Assembly: GCF_017426725.1 (NCBI RefSeq) | Contig: NZ_JAERMS010000001.1 | Location: forward strand, 62,001 to 126,000 | DNA from: Prevotella illustrans | Lineage (GTDB): Bacteria; Bacteroidota; Bacteroidia; Bacteroidales; Bacteroidaceae | Direction: 5' to 3' | DNA length: 64,000 nt | Part shown: positions 18,126-26,118 of the stretch, one piece after another | Layout: each line of letters opens with the position of its first letter | Position numbering within the stretch: the first letter of the stretch is position 1 | The notes under the pieces: model-generated | The model's input: the letters and a program-made list of their open reading frames with translations, nothing else | What the model was told of the DNA's origin: nothing | The model's database searches: none | Translations under genes and position numbers: made by a program

Positions 18126-19454
18126 ATGAAAAGCAACATAAAATCTCCATGGCTGTGGGTGCCCACGCTGTATTTTGCCGAGGGTGTGCCCTATTTTGTC
18201 GTGAATAACATCTCTGTTATGATGTTCACAAAGATGGGTGTACCCAACGGCGATATGGCTTTCTTCACGACACTGCTGTATTTTCCGTGGCTGCTCAAGG
18301 GTATTTGGAGCCCCTTGGTCGACGTAATCAGAACCAAACGCTGGTGGATTGTCTGCATGCAGATGATTATGACCGCGTTCCTTGTTCTGCTGACAGTCAC
18401 GCTGCCTAACCCTTCGCCAGAGCTTATTGACAGCGGACAGACGCCAATCAGCATGTTTACGCTGACCTTAGTACTGTTTATCATCGCCGCTTTCGCCTCG
18501 GCCACGCACGATATTGCGGCCGACGGTTACTACATGCTGGCCCATAATCCAAGCAGTCAGGCCGCTTTCATCGGCATCCGCAGTACTTTCTACCGCATCG
18601 CCTCTGTTTTCGGTCAGGGTGTATTGGTCTTTATCGCCGGCAGTATCGAGAACGATACCGGCAATATACCCTATTCGTGGAAGATTACGCTGGGCGTGAG
18701 CGCGGTCGTTTGCTTCCTTATTACGCTTTATCACACCTTTTTCCTTCCTCATTCGGCCGAAGACAAACCGCGCGTTGCTGATACTGTCGACGACAAGGAA
18801 GCCGCCGACCTAAAGCGAAAGGAACTGATCAACTCGTTTGTCACGTTCCTTAAGAAGCCCCATGTGCTCTGGGCAATTGCCTTTATGTTGCTCTATCGTT
18901 TGCCCGAAGGATTCCTTATCAAGATGTGTCAACCGTTCCTCGTTCACAGCACAGACAGCGGTGGACTGGGCTTAAGCACCGATATGGTCGGTCTCGTCTA
19001 TGGAACCTTTGGCGTGATGGCCTTGTTGGGCGGTGGTATTGTGGGTGGAATCTTCGCCTCACGCGTTGGTTTGAAGCGGTCGTTGTGGATTATGGCAGCC
19101 TGCATGACGCTTCCCTGTATCACTTTCGTTTATCTGGCCATCTACCAACCCGCAGATCTCACCGTCATCAGCGTGGCCGTCTGCATCGAACAGTTCGGTT
19201 ATGGCTTCGGCTTCACAGCCTATATGCTCTATATGATGTACTTCTCCGAAGGCGAATTCAAGACCTCTCACTACGCCATCTGTACTGCTTTCATGGCCTT
19301 GAGCATGATGCTTCCGGGCTTTATAGCAGGTTATATTCAAGAAGCCATTGGTTATGTGAACTTCTTCTGGATGGTAATGCTCTGCTGTGTGGCCACCATT
19401 GGCGTGACGTTTGTCATCCGAAAGCAGATAGACGAGAACTACGGACGCAAATAA
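18126..19454 (+). CDS. AmpG-like MFS permease for muropeptides
   Basis: A 442-residue major facilitator protein with about 12 hydrophobic segments. The N-terminus SPWLWVPTLYFAEGVPYFVVN and LYFPWLLKGIWSPLVD follow the AmpG family pattern. AmpG imports GlcNAc-anhydroMurNAc peptides into the cytoplasm in proteobacteria. In this operon it is followed after 10 bp by NamZ and then MurT/MurK/MurQ, which supports a role in murein fragment import across the inner membrane. The exact ligand (anhydro-muropeptide, disaccharide or peptide) is not certain. Confidence 0.8.
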   Translation: MKSNIKSPWLWVPTLYFAEGVPYFVVNNISVMMFTKMGVPNGDMAFFTTLLYFPWLLKGIWSPLVDVIRTKRWWIVCMQMIMTAFLVLLTVTLPNPSPELIDSGQTPISMFTLTLVLFIIAAFASATHDIAADGYYMLAHNPSSQAAFIGIRSTFYRIASVFGQGVLVFIAGSIENDTGNIPYSWKITLGVSAVVCFLITLYHTFFLPHSAEDKPRVADTVDDKEAADLKRKELINSFVTFLKKPHVLWAIAFMLLYRLPEGFLIKMCQPFLVHSTDSGGLGLSTDMVGLVYGTFGVMALLGGGIVGGIFASRVGLKRSLWIMAACMTLPCITFVYLAIYQPADLTVISVAVCIEQFGYGFGFTAYMLYMMYFSEGEFKTSHYAICTAFMALSMMLPGFIAGYIQEAIGYVNFFWMVMLCCVATIGVTFVIRKQIDENYGRK

Positions 19455-19464
19455 TTTACGAACA

Positions 19465-20691
19465 ATGAAGAGATTACTATTCATCTGTTGTGCCCTGTGG
19501 CTTGCCTTCGGTAGCGCGTCGGCACAGAAAGTGAAGACCGGCATAGGGGTTTTGAAAAAGCAGAACTTCAAAATCCTGGAGGGCTTGCGGGTCGGTCTGG
19601 TCACCAATCCTACGGGAGTAGACAATGACTTGCGGTCGGATGTCGACATTCTGCATGCTGCCAAGAACGTAAAGTTGGTGGCTTTGTTTGGCCCTGAGCA
19701 TGGTGTGCGAGGCAATGTGCATGCCGGTGACGCGGTGGCTAACGACTCCGACCCGGCTACGGGATTGCCCGTTTATTCGCTCTATGGCAAATATCGCACG
19801 CCTTCTGACGAGATGTTGAAGAATATCGACGTACTCGTCTACGACATTCAGGACATCGGTTGCCGCTCGTTCACTTATATCAGCACCTTGGCCAACATCA
19901 TGAAAGCCGCTGCCCGCAACCATATCAAAGTGGTAGTGCTCGACCGTCCCAATCCATTGGGAGGCAAAAAGGTGGAAGGTTGCATCACGGAAGACGACTG
20001 CATTTCGTTTGTCAGCCAGTTCAAAGTGCCATACATTTATGGTCTGACGCCCGGCGAACTCGCCCGATTGCTGAACGACGAAGGCCTGTTGGGCGAGAAA
20101 TGCGACTTGGAAGTAGTGAAAATGAAAGGCTGGAAACGCTCGATGACCTACGGCGACACCGGTCTGAAGTGGGTACTTTCGTCACCCCACATCCCCGAAG
20201 CGTCGTCGGCACCGTTCTATACCGTGTCGGGCATCGTGGGCGAACTTGATAGTATCAACATCGGTGTAGGCTATACGATTCCTTTCCAGACCTTCGCGGC
20301 ACCTTGGATCAAAGCTACCGAGCTGGCCGATCGCATGAACGCGCTGCGACTGCCGGGCTATACCTTCCGCCCCATCTATTACTCGCCCTTCTACAGCAAG
20401 TATAAAGGACGCCAATTGCAGGGCGTTCAGGTGCATTTCACCAATTATCGTAAAGCTCGTCTGTGTGATGTGCAGTTCTACATCTTACAGGAGCTTTACA
20501 AACTCTATCCCAATCACGACATCCTGAAGCAAGCCGGACAGCGTGCCGGCATGTTCGACAAGGTGTGCGGAAGCAAGAAAATACGTGAACTTTTCTTGCG
20601 TCGCCATCGTTGGAAAGACGTAAAAGCCTATTGGGACAAGGATGCCGACAAGTTTAAAAAGCTATCCCGACAGTATTACCTTTACAAATAA
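19465..20691 (+). CDS. namZ: NamZ-type exo-beta-N-acetylmuramidase (DUF1343)
   Basis: A 408-residue exported protein (signal peptide MKRLLFICCALWLAFGSASA). It has the full DUF1343 pattern: GLRVGLVTNPTGVD, LVALFGPEHGVRG, LPVYSLYGKYRTPSDEML, DVLVYDIQDIGCRSFTYIST, VVLDRPNPLGG, and GVGYTIPFQTFAAPWI. The founding member of this family (NamZ, GH171) releases MurNAc from the non-reducing end of peptidoglycan glycans. It would supply free MurNAc to the MurT transporter encoded 5 bp downstream. Length is normal. Confidence 0.9.
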   Translation: MKRLLFICCALWLAFGSASAQKVKTGIGVLKKQNFKILEGLRVGLVTNPTGVDNDLRSDVDILHAAKNVKLVALFGPEHGVRGNVHAGDAVANDSDPATGLPVYSLYGKYRTPSDEMLKNIDVLVYDIQDIGCRSFTYISTLANIMKAAARNHIKVVVLDRPNPLGGKKVEGCITEDDCISFVSQFKVPYIYGLTPGELARLLNDEGLLGEKCDLEVVKMKGWKRSMTYGDTGLKWVLSSPHIPEASSAPFYTVSGIVGELDSINIGVGYTIPFQTFAAPWIKATELADRMNALRLPGYTFRPIYYSPFYSKYKGRQLQGVQVHFTNYRKARLCDVQFYILQELYKLYPNHDILKQAGQRAGMFDKVCGSKKIRELFLRRHRWKDVKAYWDKDADKFKKLSRQYYLYK

Positions 20692-20696
20692 GCATC

Positions 20697-21848
20697 ATGA
20701 CTGAAGTGAAAAGCAGCCGCATTCAGGCCATTGATATCCTGCGTGGCATGACCATTGCCGGCATGATATTGGTCAACAATCCCGGCGGCGAACCCGTTTA
20801 TACGCCTCTGGAGCATGCCGAATGGTTTGGATTGACACCCACCGACCTCGTTTTTCCGTTCTTTATGTTCATCATGGGTATCACGACCTACCTTTCATTG
20901 CGCAAGTTCAACTTTGAATGGTCATGGCTCTGTGCCCGCAAAATCCTGAAAAGAGCCGTCCTGCTCTATTTCATCGGCATTGCCGTCAGTTGGCTCATGA
21001 AGTTTTGTTATGGCATGGTCAGTGCCGATAATGCCTCACTTCCTCTCCTCGAACGGATGCTGGTGTCGGCCAACAGCTTTGCCGAGATTCGATTGGTAGG
21101 CGTCTTTCCGCGCCTCGCAATCTGCTACGGACTGGCCGCTTGCATCGCGCTCAGCCTGAAACATAAGTATATTCCATGGCTCATTGCCTTCATTTTTATT
21201 GGCTATTTCATTATTTTGGAAACAGGCAATGGCTGGGCACACGATGCCACCAACATCCTTGCGGTGTTCGATAGCAGCATTGTCGGGCAGCAACACCTCT
21301 ACAAATGGGACACCCCCGACCCCGAAGGCCTGCTCAGTACGCTGCCCTCGCTGGCTCATGTGCTTATCGGCTTCTGCGTGGGACGCGTTCTCACCAATCT
21401 GAAGAATCTCAACGACAAAATCGAGCGCCTCTTTATCATCGGTGCCTTGCTCACCTTCGCGGGCTTCCTGCTCAGCTATGGCTGCCCCATCAGTAAGAAA
21501 CTATGGACGCCGACCTTTGCCATGGTGACGTGCGGACTGGGTTCCACGCTGCTGGCATTGCTCTCTTGGCTCATCGATAAACGTCGGTATCAAGGCAATT
21601 TTAGCCGTTTCTTCATGACCTTTGGTGTCAATCCGTTAGCACTCTACATTTTAGCCGACCTTGTTCTCATCCCGTTATCCATCATTCCCATAGCCGGACA
21701 AACGTTGCAACGTCGTATGTTCAATGACGTTATGCAGCCCCTCGTCGGCACGCAGGCTGCTTCGTTGGCATGGGCGCTGCTCTTCGTAATCATCGTATGG
21801 GGCTTCGGCTGTTATCTTTATAAGAAAAAAATCTTTATCAAACTATGA
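20697..21848 (+). CDS. murT: MurT-like inner membrane MurNAc transporter (DUF5009 / HGSNAT-like)
   Basis: A 383-residue polytopic protein with about 10-11 hydrophobic segments. The start RIQAIDILRGMTIAGMILVNNPGG and FPFFMFIMGITTYLSL is typical of proteins annotated as heparan-alpha-glucosaminide N-acetyltransferase-like or DUF5009. In Tannerella forsythia a protein of this kind next to murK and murQ was described as the MurNAc transporter MurT. The same order is seen here, and its stop overlaps the MurK start by 4 bp (ATGA). An acyltransferase role cannot be excluded from sequence. Confidence 0.75.
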   Translation: MTEVKSSRIQAIDILRGMTIAGMILVNNPGGEPVYTPLEHAEWFGLTPTDLVFPFFMFIMGITTYLSLRKFNFEWSWLCARKILKRAVLLYFIGIAVSWLMKFCYGMVSADNASLPLLERMLVSANSFAEIRLVGVFPRLAICYGLAACIALSLKHKYIPWLIAFIFIGYFIILETGNGWAHDATNILAVFDSSIVGQQHLYKWDTPDPEGLLSTLPSLAHVLIGFCVGRVLTNLKNLNDKIERLFIIGALLTFAGFLLSYGCPISKKLWTPTFAMVTCGLGSTLLALLSWLIDKRRYQGNFSRFFMTFGVNPLALYILADLVLIPLSIIPIAGQTLQRRMFNDVMQPLVGTQAASLAWALLFVIIVWGFGCYLYKKKIFIKL

Positions 21849-22690
21849 TATTATTAGCAGATAGTGGGTCTACCAAAACCGATTGGTGTGTGGTAGACAA
21901 CGGTCAGGCCGTTCTGACCATCAAGACAAAAGGCACAAATCCCTTCTTCCAGACCGAAGAAGAAATCGCGCAGGAAATCAATAGCGCGCTCGTTCCCGAA
22001 CTTCCATCGACCGACATCGAAGACGTATTCTTCTATGGTGCCGGTTGCACGCCCGAAAAGCTGCCTATTCTGGAGGCCGCACTCCGAAAGCACCTCCACA
22101 TCACGGGTCGGTGCGAGGTAGCCACCGACATGTTGGCGGCAGCCCGCAGCCTTTGTGGCCACCGACCGGGCATTGCCTGCATCCTCGGCACGGGCAGTAA
22201 CTCTTGTGCTTACGACGGAGAGAAGATTATCAAGAACGTTTCTCCGCTCGGATTTATTCTTGGAGACGAAGGCAGTGGTGCTGTTTTGGGCAAGACATTG
22301 GTGGGCGACGTGCTCAAGAACCAGTTGCCGCAAGACATCGTAAAGGCTTTCCACGACGAGTATCAGCTGACCAATGCCGACATCATCGACCGTGTTTACC
22401 GCCAGAAACTGCCCAACCGCTTCCTCGCCGGCTTTGTACCTTTCCTCGCGAAGCATATCGACAACGCGGCTGTTCGCCAGTTGGTGGTCGATGGTTTCCG
22501 CCGTTTCCTCGTGCGCAATGTCAAGCAATACGACCATTGGAATCAGCTACTCATCGGCTTTAACGGCTCCATTGCCTACTACTTCAGGCAACCGCTCGAA
22601 GAAGCGCTCAAGGCTGAAGGCATGACATTGGGCAAAATCATCCAAGCTCCCATGGAAGGGCTCATCGCTTATCACACCAATCAGGAGTAA
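21845..22690 (+). CDS. murK: MurK-type amino sugar kinase (BadF/BadG ATPase fold)
   Basis: A 281-residue ASKHA-fold kinase. The phosphate-1 loop is LLADSGSTKTDW at the N-terminus. The second phosphate loop is ILGTGSNSCAY, and GDEGSGAVLG follows. MurK in T. forsythia phosphorylates MurNAc (and GlcNAc) at O6. It is translationally coupled to MurT by an ATGA overlap and followed by murQ after 3 bp, so MurNAc is very likely the physiological substrate. Confidence 0.87.
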   Translation: MILLADSGSTKTDWCVVDNGQAVLTIKTKGTNPFFQTEEEIAQEINSALVPELPSTDIEDVFFYGAGCTPEKLPILEAALRKHLHITGRCEVATDMLAAARSLCGHRPGIACILGTGSNSCAYDGEKIIKNVSPLGFILGDEGSGAVLGKTLVGDVLKNQLPQDIVKAFHDEYQLTNADIIDRVYRQKLPNRFLAGFVPFLAKHIDNAAVRQLVVDGFRRFLVRNVKQYDHWNQLLIGFNGSIAYYFRQPLEEALKAEGMTLGKIIQAPMEGLIAYHTNQE

Positions 22691-22693
22691 GCT

Positions 22694-23506
22694 ATGGCAT
22701 TCGTCAAAATATCGGAGCAGCCGTCGCTCTACGACGACCTCGAAAAGAAAAGCGTTCACGACCTTCTGGTCGACATCAATCGTGAAGACCAGAAGGTGGC
22801 CCTGGCCGTAGAGCAGGCCATTCCACAGATAGAGAAACTCGTAACGCTACTCGTGCCGCGCATGAAAAAGGGCGGACGCATCTTCTATATGGGTGCCGGC
22901 ACGAGCGGAAGACTGGGCGTTCTCGACGCGTCAGAGATTCCGCCGACCTTCGGAGTGCCCCCAACCCACATCATCGGACTCATCGCCGGCGGCGACACCG
23001 CGCTGCGCAACGCCGTCGAAAACGCTGAAGACGACGAGCAACGGGGCTGGCAGGAACTGCAGGAGCACCACATCAACGAGCACGACGCCGTTATCGGTAT
23101 CGCCGCTTCGGGCACAACGCCCTATGTTATCGGCGCGCTGCGCGAGGCACGGGCCCACGGCATCCTCACCGGTTGCATTACCAGCAACCCCGATAGTCCC
23201 ATGGCTGCCGAAGCCGACGTACCCATCGAGATGATTGTAGGCCCCGAATTTGTTACCGGCAGCAGCCGTATGAAATCGGGAACGGGCCAGAAAATGATTC
23301 TCAACATGATTTCTACATCAGTCATGATACAACTGGGACGCGTCAAAGGCAATCGCATGGTCAACATGCAACTCACCAACAAGAAGCTCATCGACCGAGG
23401 CACACGCATGATTGTAGACGAACTGGGACTCGACTATGAACACGCCAAACGGCTGTTGCTGATGCATGGCTCGGTCAAGAAAGCAATAGAAAACAGTAAA
23501 GGATAA
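22694..23506 (+). CDS. murQ: N-acetylmuramic acid 6-phosphate etherase
   Basis: A 270-residue SIS-domain enzyme. The family signature is complete: MKKGGRIFYMGAGTSGRLGVLDASEIPPTFG, then GGDTALRNAVENAEDD, IGIAASGTTPYVIGA, and EMIVGPEFVTGSSRMKSGTGQKM. MurQ cleaves the lactyl ether of MurNAc-6-P, giving GlcNAc-6-P and D-lactate in the cytoplasm. The protein is slightly short compared with about 300 residues for E. coli MurQ, mostly at the C-terminus. It completes the MurNAc salvage route encoded by the three preceding genes. Confidence 0.96.
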   Translation: MAFVKISEQPSLYDDLEKKSVHDLLVDINREDQKVALAVEQAIPQIEKLVTLLVPRMKKGGRIFYMGAGTSGRLGVLDASEIPPTFGVPPTHIIGLIAGGDTALRNAVENAEDDEQRGWQELQEHHINEHDAVIGIAASGTTPYVIGALREARAHGILTGCITSNPDSPMAAEADVPIEMIVGPEFVTGSSRMKSGTGQKMILNMISTSVMIQLGRVKGNRMVNMQLTNKKLIDRGTRMIVDELGLDYEHAKRLLLMHGSVKKAIENSKG

Positions 23507-23509
23507 TCC

Positions 23510-24712
23510 ATGACAAAGAAAGAACTGCCTGTCTTGCTGCTCACCGGCTATCTCGGAAGCGGCAAGACCACACTACTCAATCGTATTCTCACCAACGAGC
23601 GCGGCATTAAATTTGCCGTCATCGTGAATGATATCGGCGAAGTCAACATCGACGCGGACCTCATCGAGAAGGGCGGCGTTGTGGGACAGAAAGACGAAAG
23701 CCTCGTGGCTTTGCAGAACGGCTGCATCTGTTGCACGCTCAAGATGGATCTCGTAGAACAGATTCACGACATCACGACCATGCAGAAGTTTGACTATATC
23801 GTCATCGAAGCCAGCGGAATATGCGAACCCGCGCCCATCGCGCAAACCATTTCCAGCATTCCGACGCTCGGGCCGAAATACATCAAGGACGGTATTGTGC
23901 GCCTCGACTGCATCACGACCGTTGTAGACGCGCTCCGCATGCGCGATGAATTTGGTAGCGGCGACCAACTCGTGCGCGATCATATCGACGAGGAAGACAT
24001 CGAAAACCTTGTCATTCAGCAAATAGAGTTCTGCAACATCATCCTGTTGAACAAGGCTTCGGAAGTGACGCCCGACGAACTGGCCCGCATCCGACACATC
24101 ATCCGTGCCATCCAGCCCAAGGCCGAAATCATCGAGTGCAACTATGGCGACGTCGAACTGACCAAACTGCTCGACACCCACCTCTTCGACTTCGAGGCTA
24201 CGGCTACTTCAGCCGCCTGGATAGACCACATTGAGCATCACCACGACGAGGAACACCACCACGATGAGCATGATGAAGACGAACATGAGCACCACCATGG
24301 CCACCATCACCACCACCATCATCACGACGAAGGTGAGGCCGAGGAATACGGTATCGGCACGTTCGTCTACTATCGCCGCCGTCCGTTCGACCTGGCGTGG
24401 TTCGACGACTTCGTAGCCCGTAAGTTTCCCAAGAACGTTATCCGCTGTAAGGGTATCTGCTGGTTCAAGGGCGAGCCCGACACCTGCTACGTCTTCGAGC
24501 AAGCCGGCAAACAAATCGGCCTGCGCAATGCCGGCCTGTGGTATGCCACCATGCCCGAAAAGGAACTCGAAGCGCTCAAAACCGTGCAAGCCGGACTGCG
24601 CCGCGACTGGGACGAACAGTATGGCGACCGGATGCAAAAGCTCGTTTTCATCGGACAGAAGCTCGACAAGGAGGCCATCACTGCCGAACTCGACAAATGT
24701 CTGCTCGACTAA
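23510..24712 (+). CDS. CobW/COG0523 metal-binding GTPase with His-rich linker
   Basis: A 400-residue G3E GTPase. The Walker A loop is GYLGSGKTTLL (near residue 12), the CxCC metal motif is NGCICCTLK, and the base-recognition loop is NKAS. A very His/Asp/Glu-rich stretch (about residues 241-276) links the GTPase domain to the CobW C-terminal domain (YYRRRPFDLAWFDDFV). Family members are GTP-dependent zinc (or cobalt) chaperones, often used under zinc limitation. It starts 3 bp after murQ, so it is co-transcribed; a link to a zinc-dependent amidase is possible but unproven. A hairpin terminator follows. Confidence 0.9.
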   Translation: MTKKELPVLLLTGYLGSGKTTLLNRILTNERGIKFAVIVNDIGEVNIDADLIEKGGVVGQKDESLVALQNGCICCTLKMDLVEQIHDITTMQKFDYIVIEASGICEPAPIAQTISSIPTLGPKYIKDGIVRLDCITTVVDALRMRDEFGSGDQLVRDHIDEEDIENLVIQQIEFCNIILLNKASEVTPDELARIRHIIRAIQPKAEIIECNYGDVELTKLLDTHLFDFEATATSAAWIDHIEHHHDEEHHHDEHDEDEHEHHHGHHHHHHHHDEGEAEEYGIGTFVYYRRRPFDLAWFDDFVARKFPKNVIRCKGICWFKGEPDTCYVFEQAGKQIGLRNAGLWYATMPEKELEALKTVQAGLRRDWDEQYGDRMQKLVFIGQKLDKEAITAELDKCLLD

Positions 24713-24726
24713 ACCAAGCTATAATC

Positions 24727-24766
24727 CCATACGGACAGATATCTTGATAGATGTCTGTCCGTATGG
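24727..24766 (+). terminator. Hairpin terminator of the murein salvage operon
   Basis: CCATACGGACAGA (24727-24739) pairs perfectly with TCTGTCCGTATGG (24754-24766). The T-tract is weak, so the hairpin may partly act in both directions. Confidence 0.75.
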
Positions 24767-24779
24767 TTATATACCGGTA

Positions 24780-24812
24780 TAGGAGCGTGATTTATGATGT
24801 TTCGCACGGCGA
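24780..24812 (-). repeat. REP-like element, diverged copy
   Basis: The reverse complement reads GTGCGAAACATCATAAATCACGCTCCT and aligns with the other copies of the element around GCGGAACATGATAAATCATGCCCC. The palindromic core is partly lost. Confidence 0.55.
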
Positions 24813-25008
24813 AACAGGCATGAATTTGCCATGAAAATTTCGTACAAACCGCTCATTTATTTTGCGTCAGGATTTTTTTTGTCGCAAATAAGCCAAGCAT
24901 TTCGGTAGTTCGCGTAAATGCAATAAGTAATTGATAATCAGCGGTTTGGTAAAGTTAATGGCGTTTATGCGCATCGAAAACACCCCAAAACATCGAAAAA
25001 AGCACCTG

Positions 25009-25118
25009 AAAGCATAGCTTTTACCATGCAAAAGCGTCACTATGACCACGCGAAAGCATAGCTTTGAGCAGGCAAAAGGGCTGCTTTGACAACCTAAAAG
25101 CTATGCTTTGACCTCAGA
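25009..25118. repeat. 22-bp period palindrome array, copy B (5 units)
   Basis: Units start at 25009, 25031, 25053, 25075 and 25097, exactly 22 bp apart. Cores are AAAGCATAGCTTT, AAAGCGTCACTAT, AAAGCATAGCTTT, AAAGGGCTGCTTT and AAAGCTATGCTTT, with 9-bp linkers such as TACCATGCA and GACCACGCG. A degenerate unit lies at 24987. Confidence 0.95.
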
Positions 25119-25145
25119 GAAAGCGAAAAACGACCACATAAAAAA

Positions 25146-25177
25146 GTGAAAAACAGCTTTTCAACGCTGTTTTTCAC
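25146..25177. terminator. Bidirectional terminator-like hairpin in the dispersed repeat
   Basis: GTGAAAAACAGC (25146-25157) pairs perfectly with GCTGTTTTTCAC (25166-25177). A and T runs in the stem give U-rich tails on both strands, fitting its place between convergent genes. Confidence 0.6.
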
Positions 25178-25239
25178 TCTATTTGAAGTATTTTCGGAGG
25201 TCGTTTTTGTGACCGTATTTTTACATTTATCGCTCATTG

Positions 25240-25292
25240 TATTGTCTTTATGTATGAGCGGAACATGATAAATCATACCCCTACGGCTGGCG
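25240..25292 (+). repeat. REP-like palindromic element, copy 1
   Basis: A segment of about 50 bp (ATTGTCTTTATGTATGAGCGG, then AACATGATAAATCATACCCC, then TACGGCTGG) is repeated at 25481-25533 with two mismatches. The core ATGAT-AA-ATCAT can form a short hairpin. Confidence 0.8.
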
Positions 25293-25354
25293 CATGGCTA
25301 CTGATTTACATTTACCAAGTTATTCATTTTCGTGTTTAGAAATGTGATGGCGTG

Positions 25355-25400
25355 AGCCGTAGGGGCGTGATTTATCACGTTCCGCATAATCGGAATACAT
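25355..25400 (-). repeat. REP-like palindromic element, inverted copy
   Basis: In reverse complement it reads ATGCGGAACGTGATAAATCACGCCCCTACGG. Compared with the other copies both arms of the core changed together (ATGAT/ATCAT to GTGAT/ATCAC), keeping the pairing. Confidence 0.78.
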
Positions 25401-25480
25401 CTTGTTTAAGGCAATTCGGCGAAAATCCACGTTACAACAAGAAACAAACTTTATATCTGAAGATACTCAATCACGCATGG

Positions 25481-25533
25481 TATTGTCTTGATGTATGAGC
25501 GGAACATGATAAATCATGCCCCTACGGCTGGTG
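25481..25533 (+). repeat. REP-like palindromic element, copy 2
   Basis: Near-identical direct repeat of 25240-25292, with the core CATGATAAATCATG fully paired. It lies just before the 3' end of the leftward lipoprotein gene. Confidence 0.8.
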
Positions 25534-25614
25534 CTCGTGCGATTACCATATTCTGAGCGCACAGCTTTTGCAGAATCCAAAGGGCAACGGCTCAATGGAA
25601 TCTCTCCGTTTTGC

Positions 25615-26118
25615 TTAGTTGATTTTGACCTTCACTTTGATGTCTTTTACGTTTGTCTTGGGATAGAAACCCCAGAAGAACATTCTGCTAAACGTGGGAT
25701 GAACAAAGTTCTGCGGCAGGGTCTCGATATATAGTTGCGCGGACGATGACGAGATGTATAGCTTCTGGCTACCCACATGGTAATATGAATTAGGCATCAT
25801 GTACCATCCTATAATCAATGTGCGCTGACTGAAATCAATCTGGGGTAGTTGCACCGGCGCATAGCAAAGCTTTTCAAGTTCTGCCATCGAATTAACAACA
25901 CAAACGGATAGCGTGTCAGGGTCTTGTTCTTTCCGTTGAAAGAAGCAATCTGATTGGCCGGCACCAGGCAAATGGGTCTCAAAGAAGTCCGTTATCTCCA
26001 CCGAAGTAGGCAATACTTGAACTGTTTTCGAAGAATCTTCATCATTGCTGCAGCTAAAGGCCGTCAGACACCATGCGACAGCCATAAAATAAATAATGCG
26101 TCGAATTAGTTTCATCAT
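25615..26118 (-). CDS. Small lipoprotein of unknown function
   Basis: A 167-residue protein with a signal peptide and lipobox (CLTAFSCSNDED, lipidated Cys near residue 23). I do not recognise the family. The mature part has alternating hydrophobic strands (TLIIGWYMMPNSYY, KLYISSSSAQLYIETL) and a Lys-rich C-terminal strand (DIKVKVKIN), suggesting a small beta-rich domain. A second Met at codon 2 is an alternative start. It is divergent from the TonB-dependent receptor operon with 356 bp between them, so they may share regulation. Confidence 0.75.
   Translation of the reverse strand: MMKLIRRIIYFMAVAWCLTAFSCSNDEDSSKTVQVLPTSVEITDFFETHLPGAGQSDCFFQRKEQDPDTLSVCVVNSMAELEKLCYAPVQLPQIDFSQRTLIIGWYMMPNSYYHVGSQKLYISSSSAQLYIETLPQNFVHPTFSRMFFWGFYPKTNVKDIKVKVKIN

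Larger units (their letters stand above)
24826..25233. repeat. Dispersed noncoding repeat of about 400 bp, copy 1
   Basis: This stretch aligns with 42700-43109 over its whole length: a shared left end (TACAAACCGCTC...TTTATTTTGCG, GCAAATAAGCCAAGCATTT, TTGATAATCAG), the central 22-bp period array, then a shared right end (GCGAAAAACGAC, a hairpin, TTGAAG, GGTCGTTTTTGTGA, TTTTTACATTT). It sits between convergent genes (CobW rightward, lipoprotein leftward). No ORF or known mobile gene is inside. Confidence 0.85.

Noticed and set aside
25009-25118. Regularly spaced repeats could be taken for a CRISPR array
   Set aside because: Core repeats are only 13 bp, vary and appear in both orientations; linkers are 9 bp and semi-conserved; no cas genes are present.
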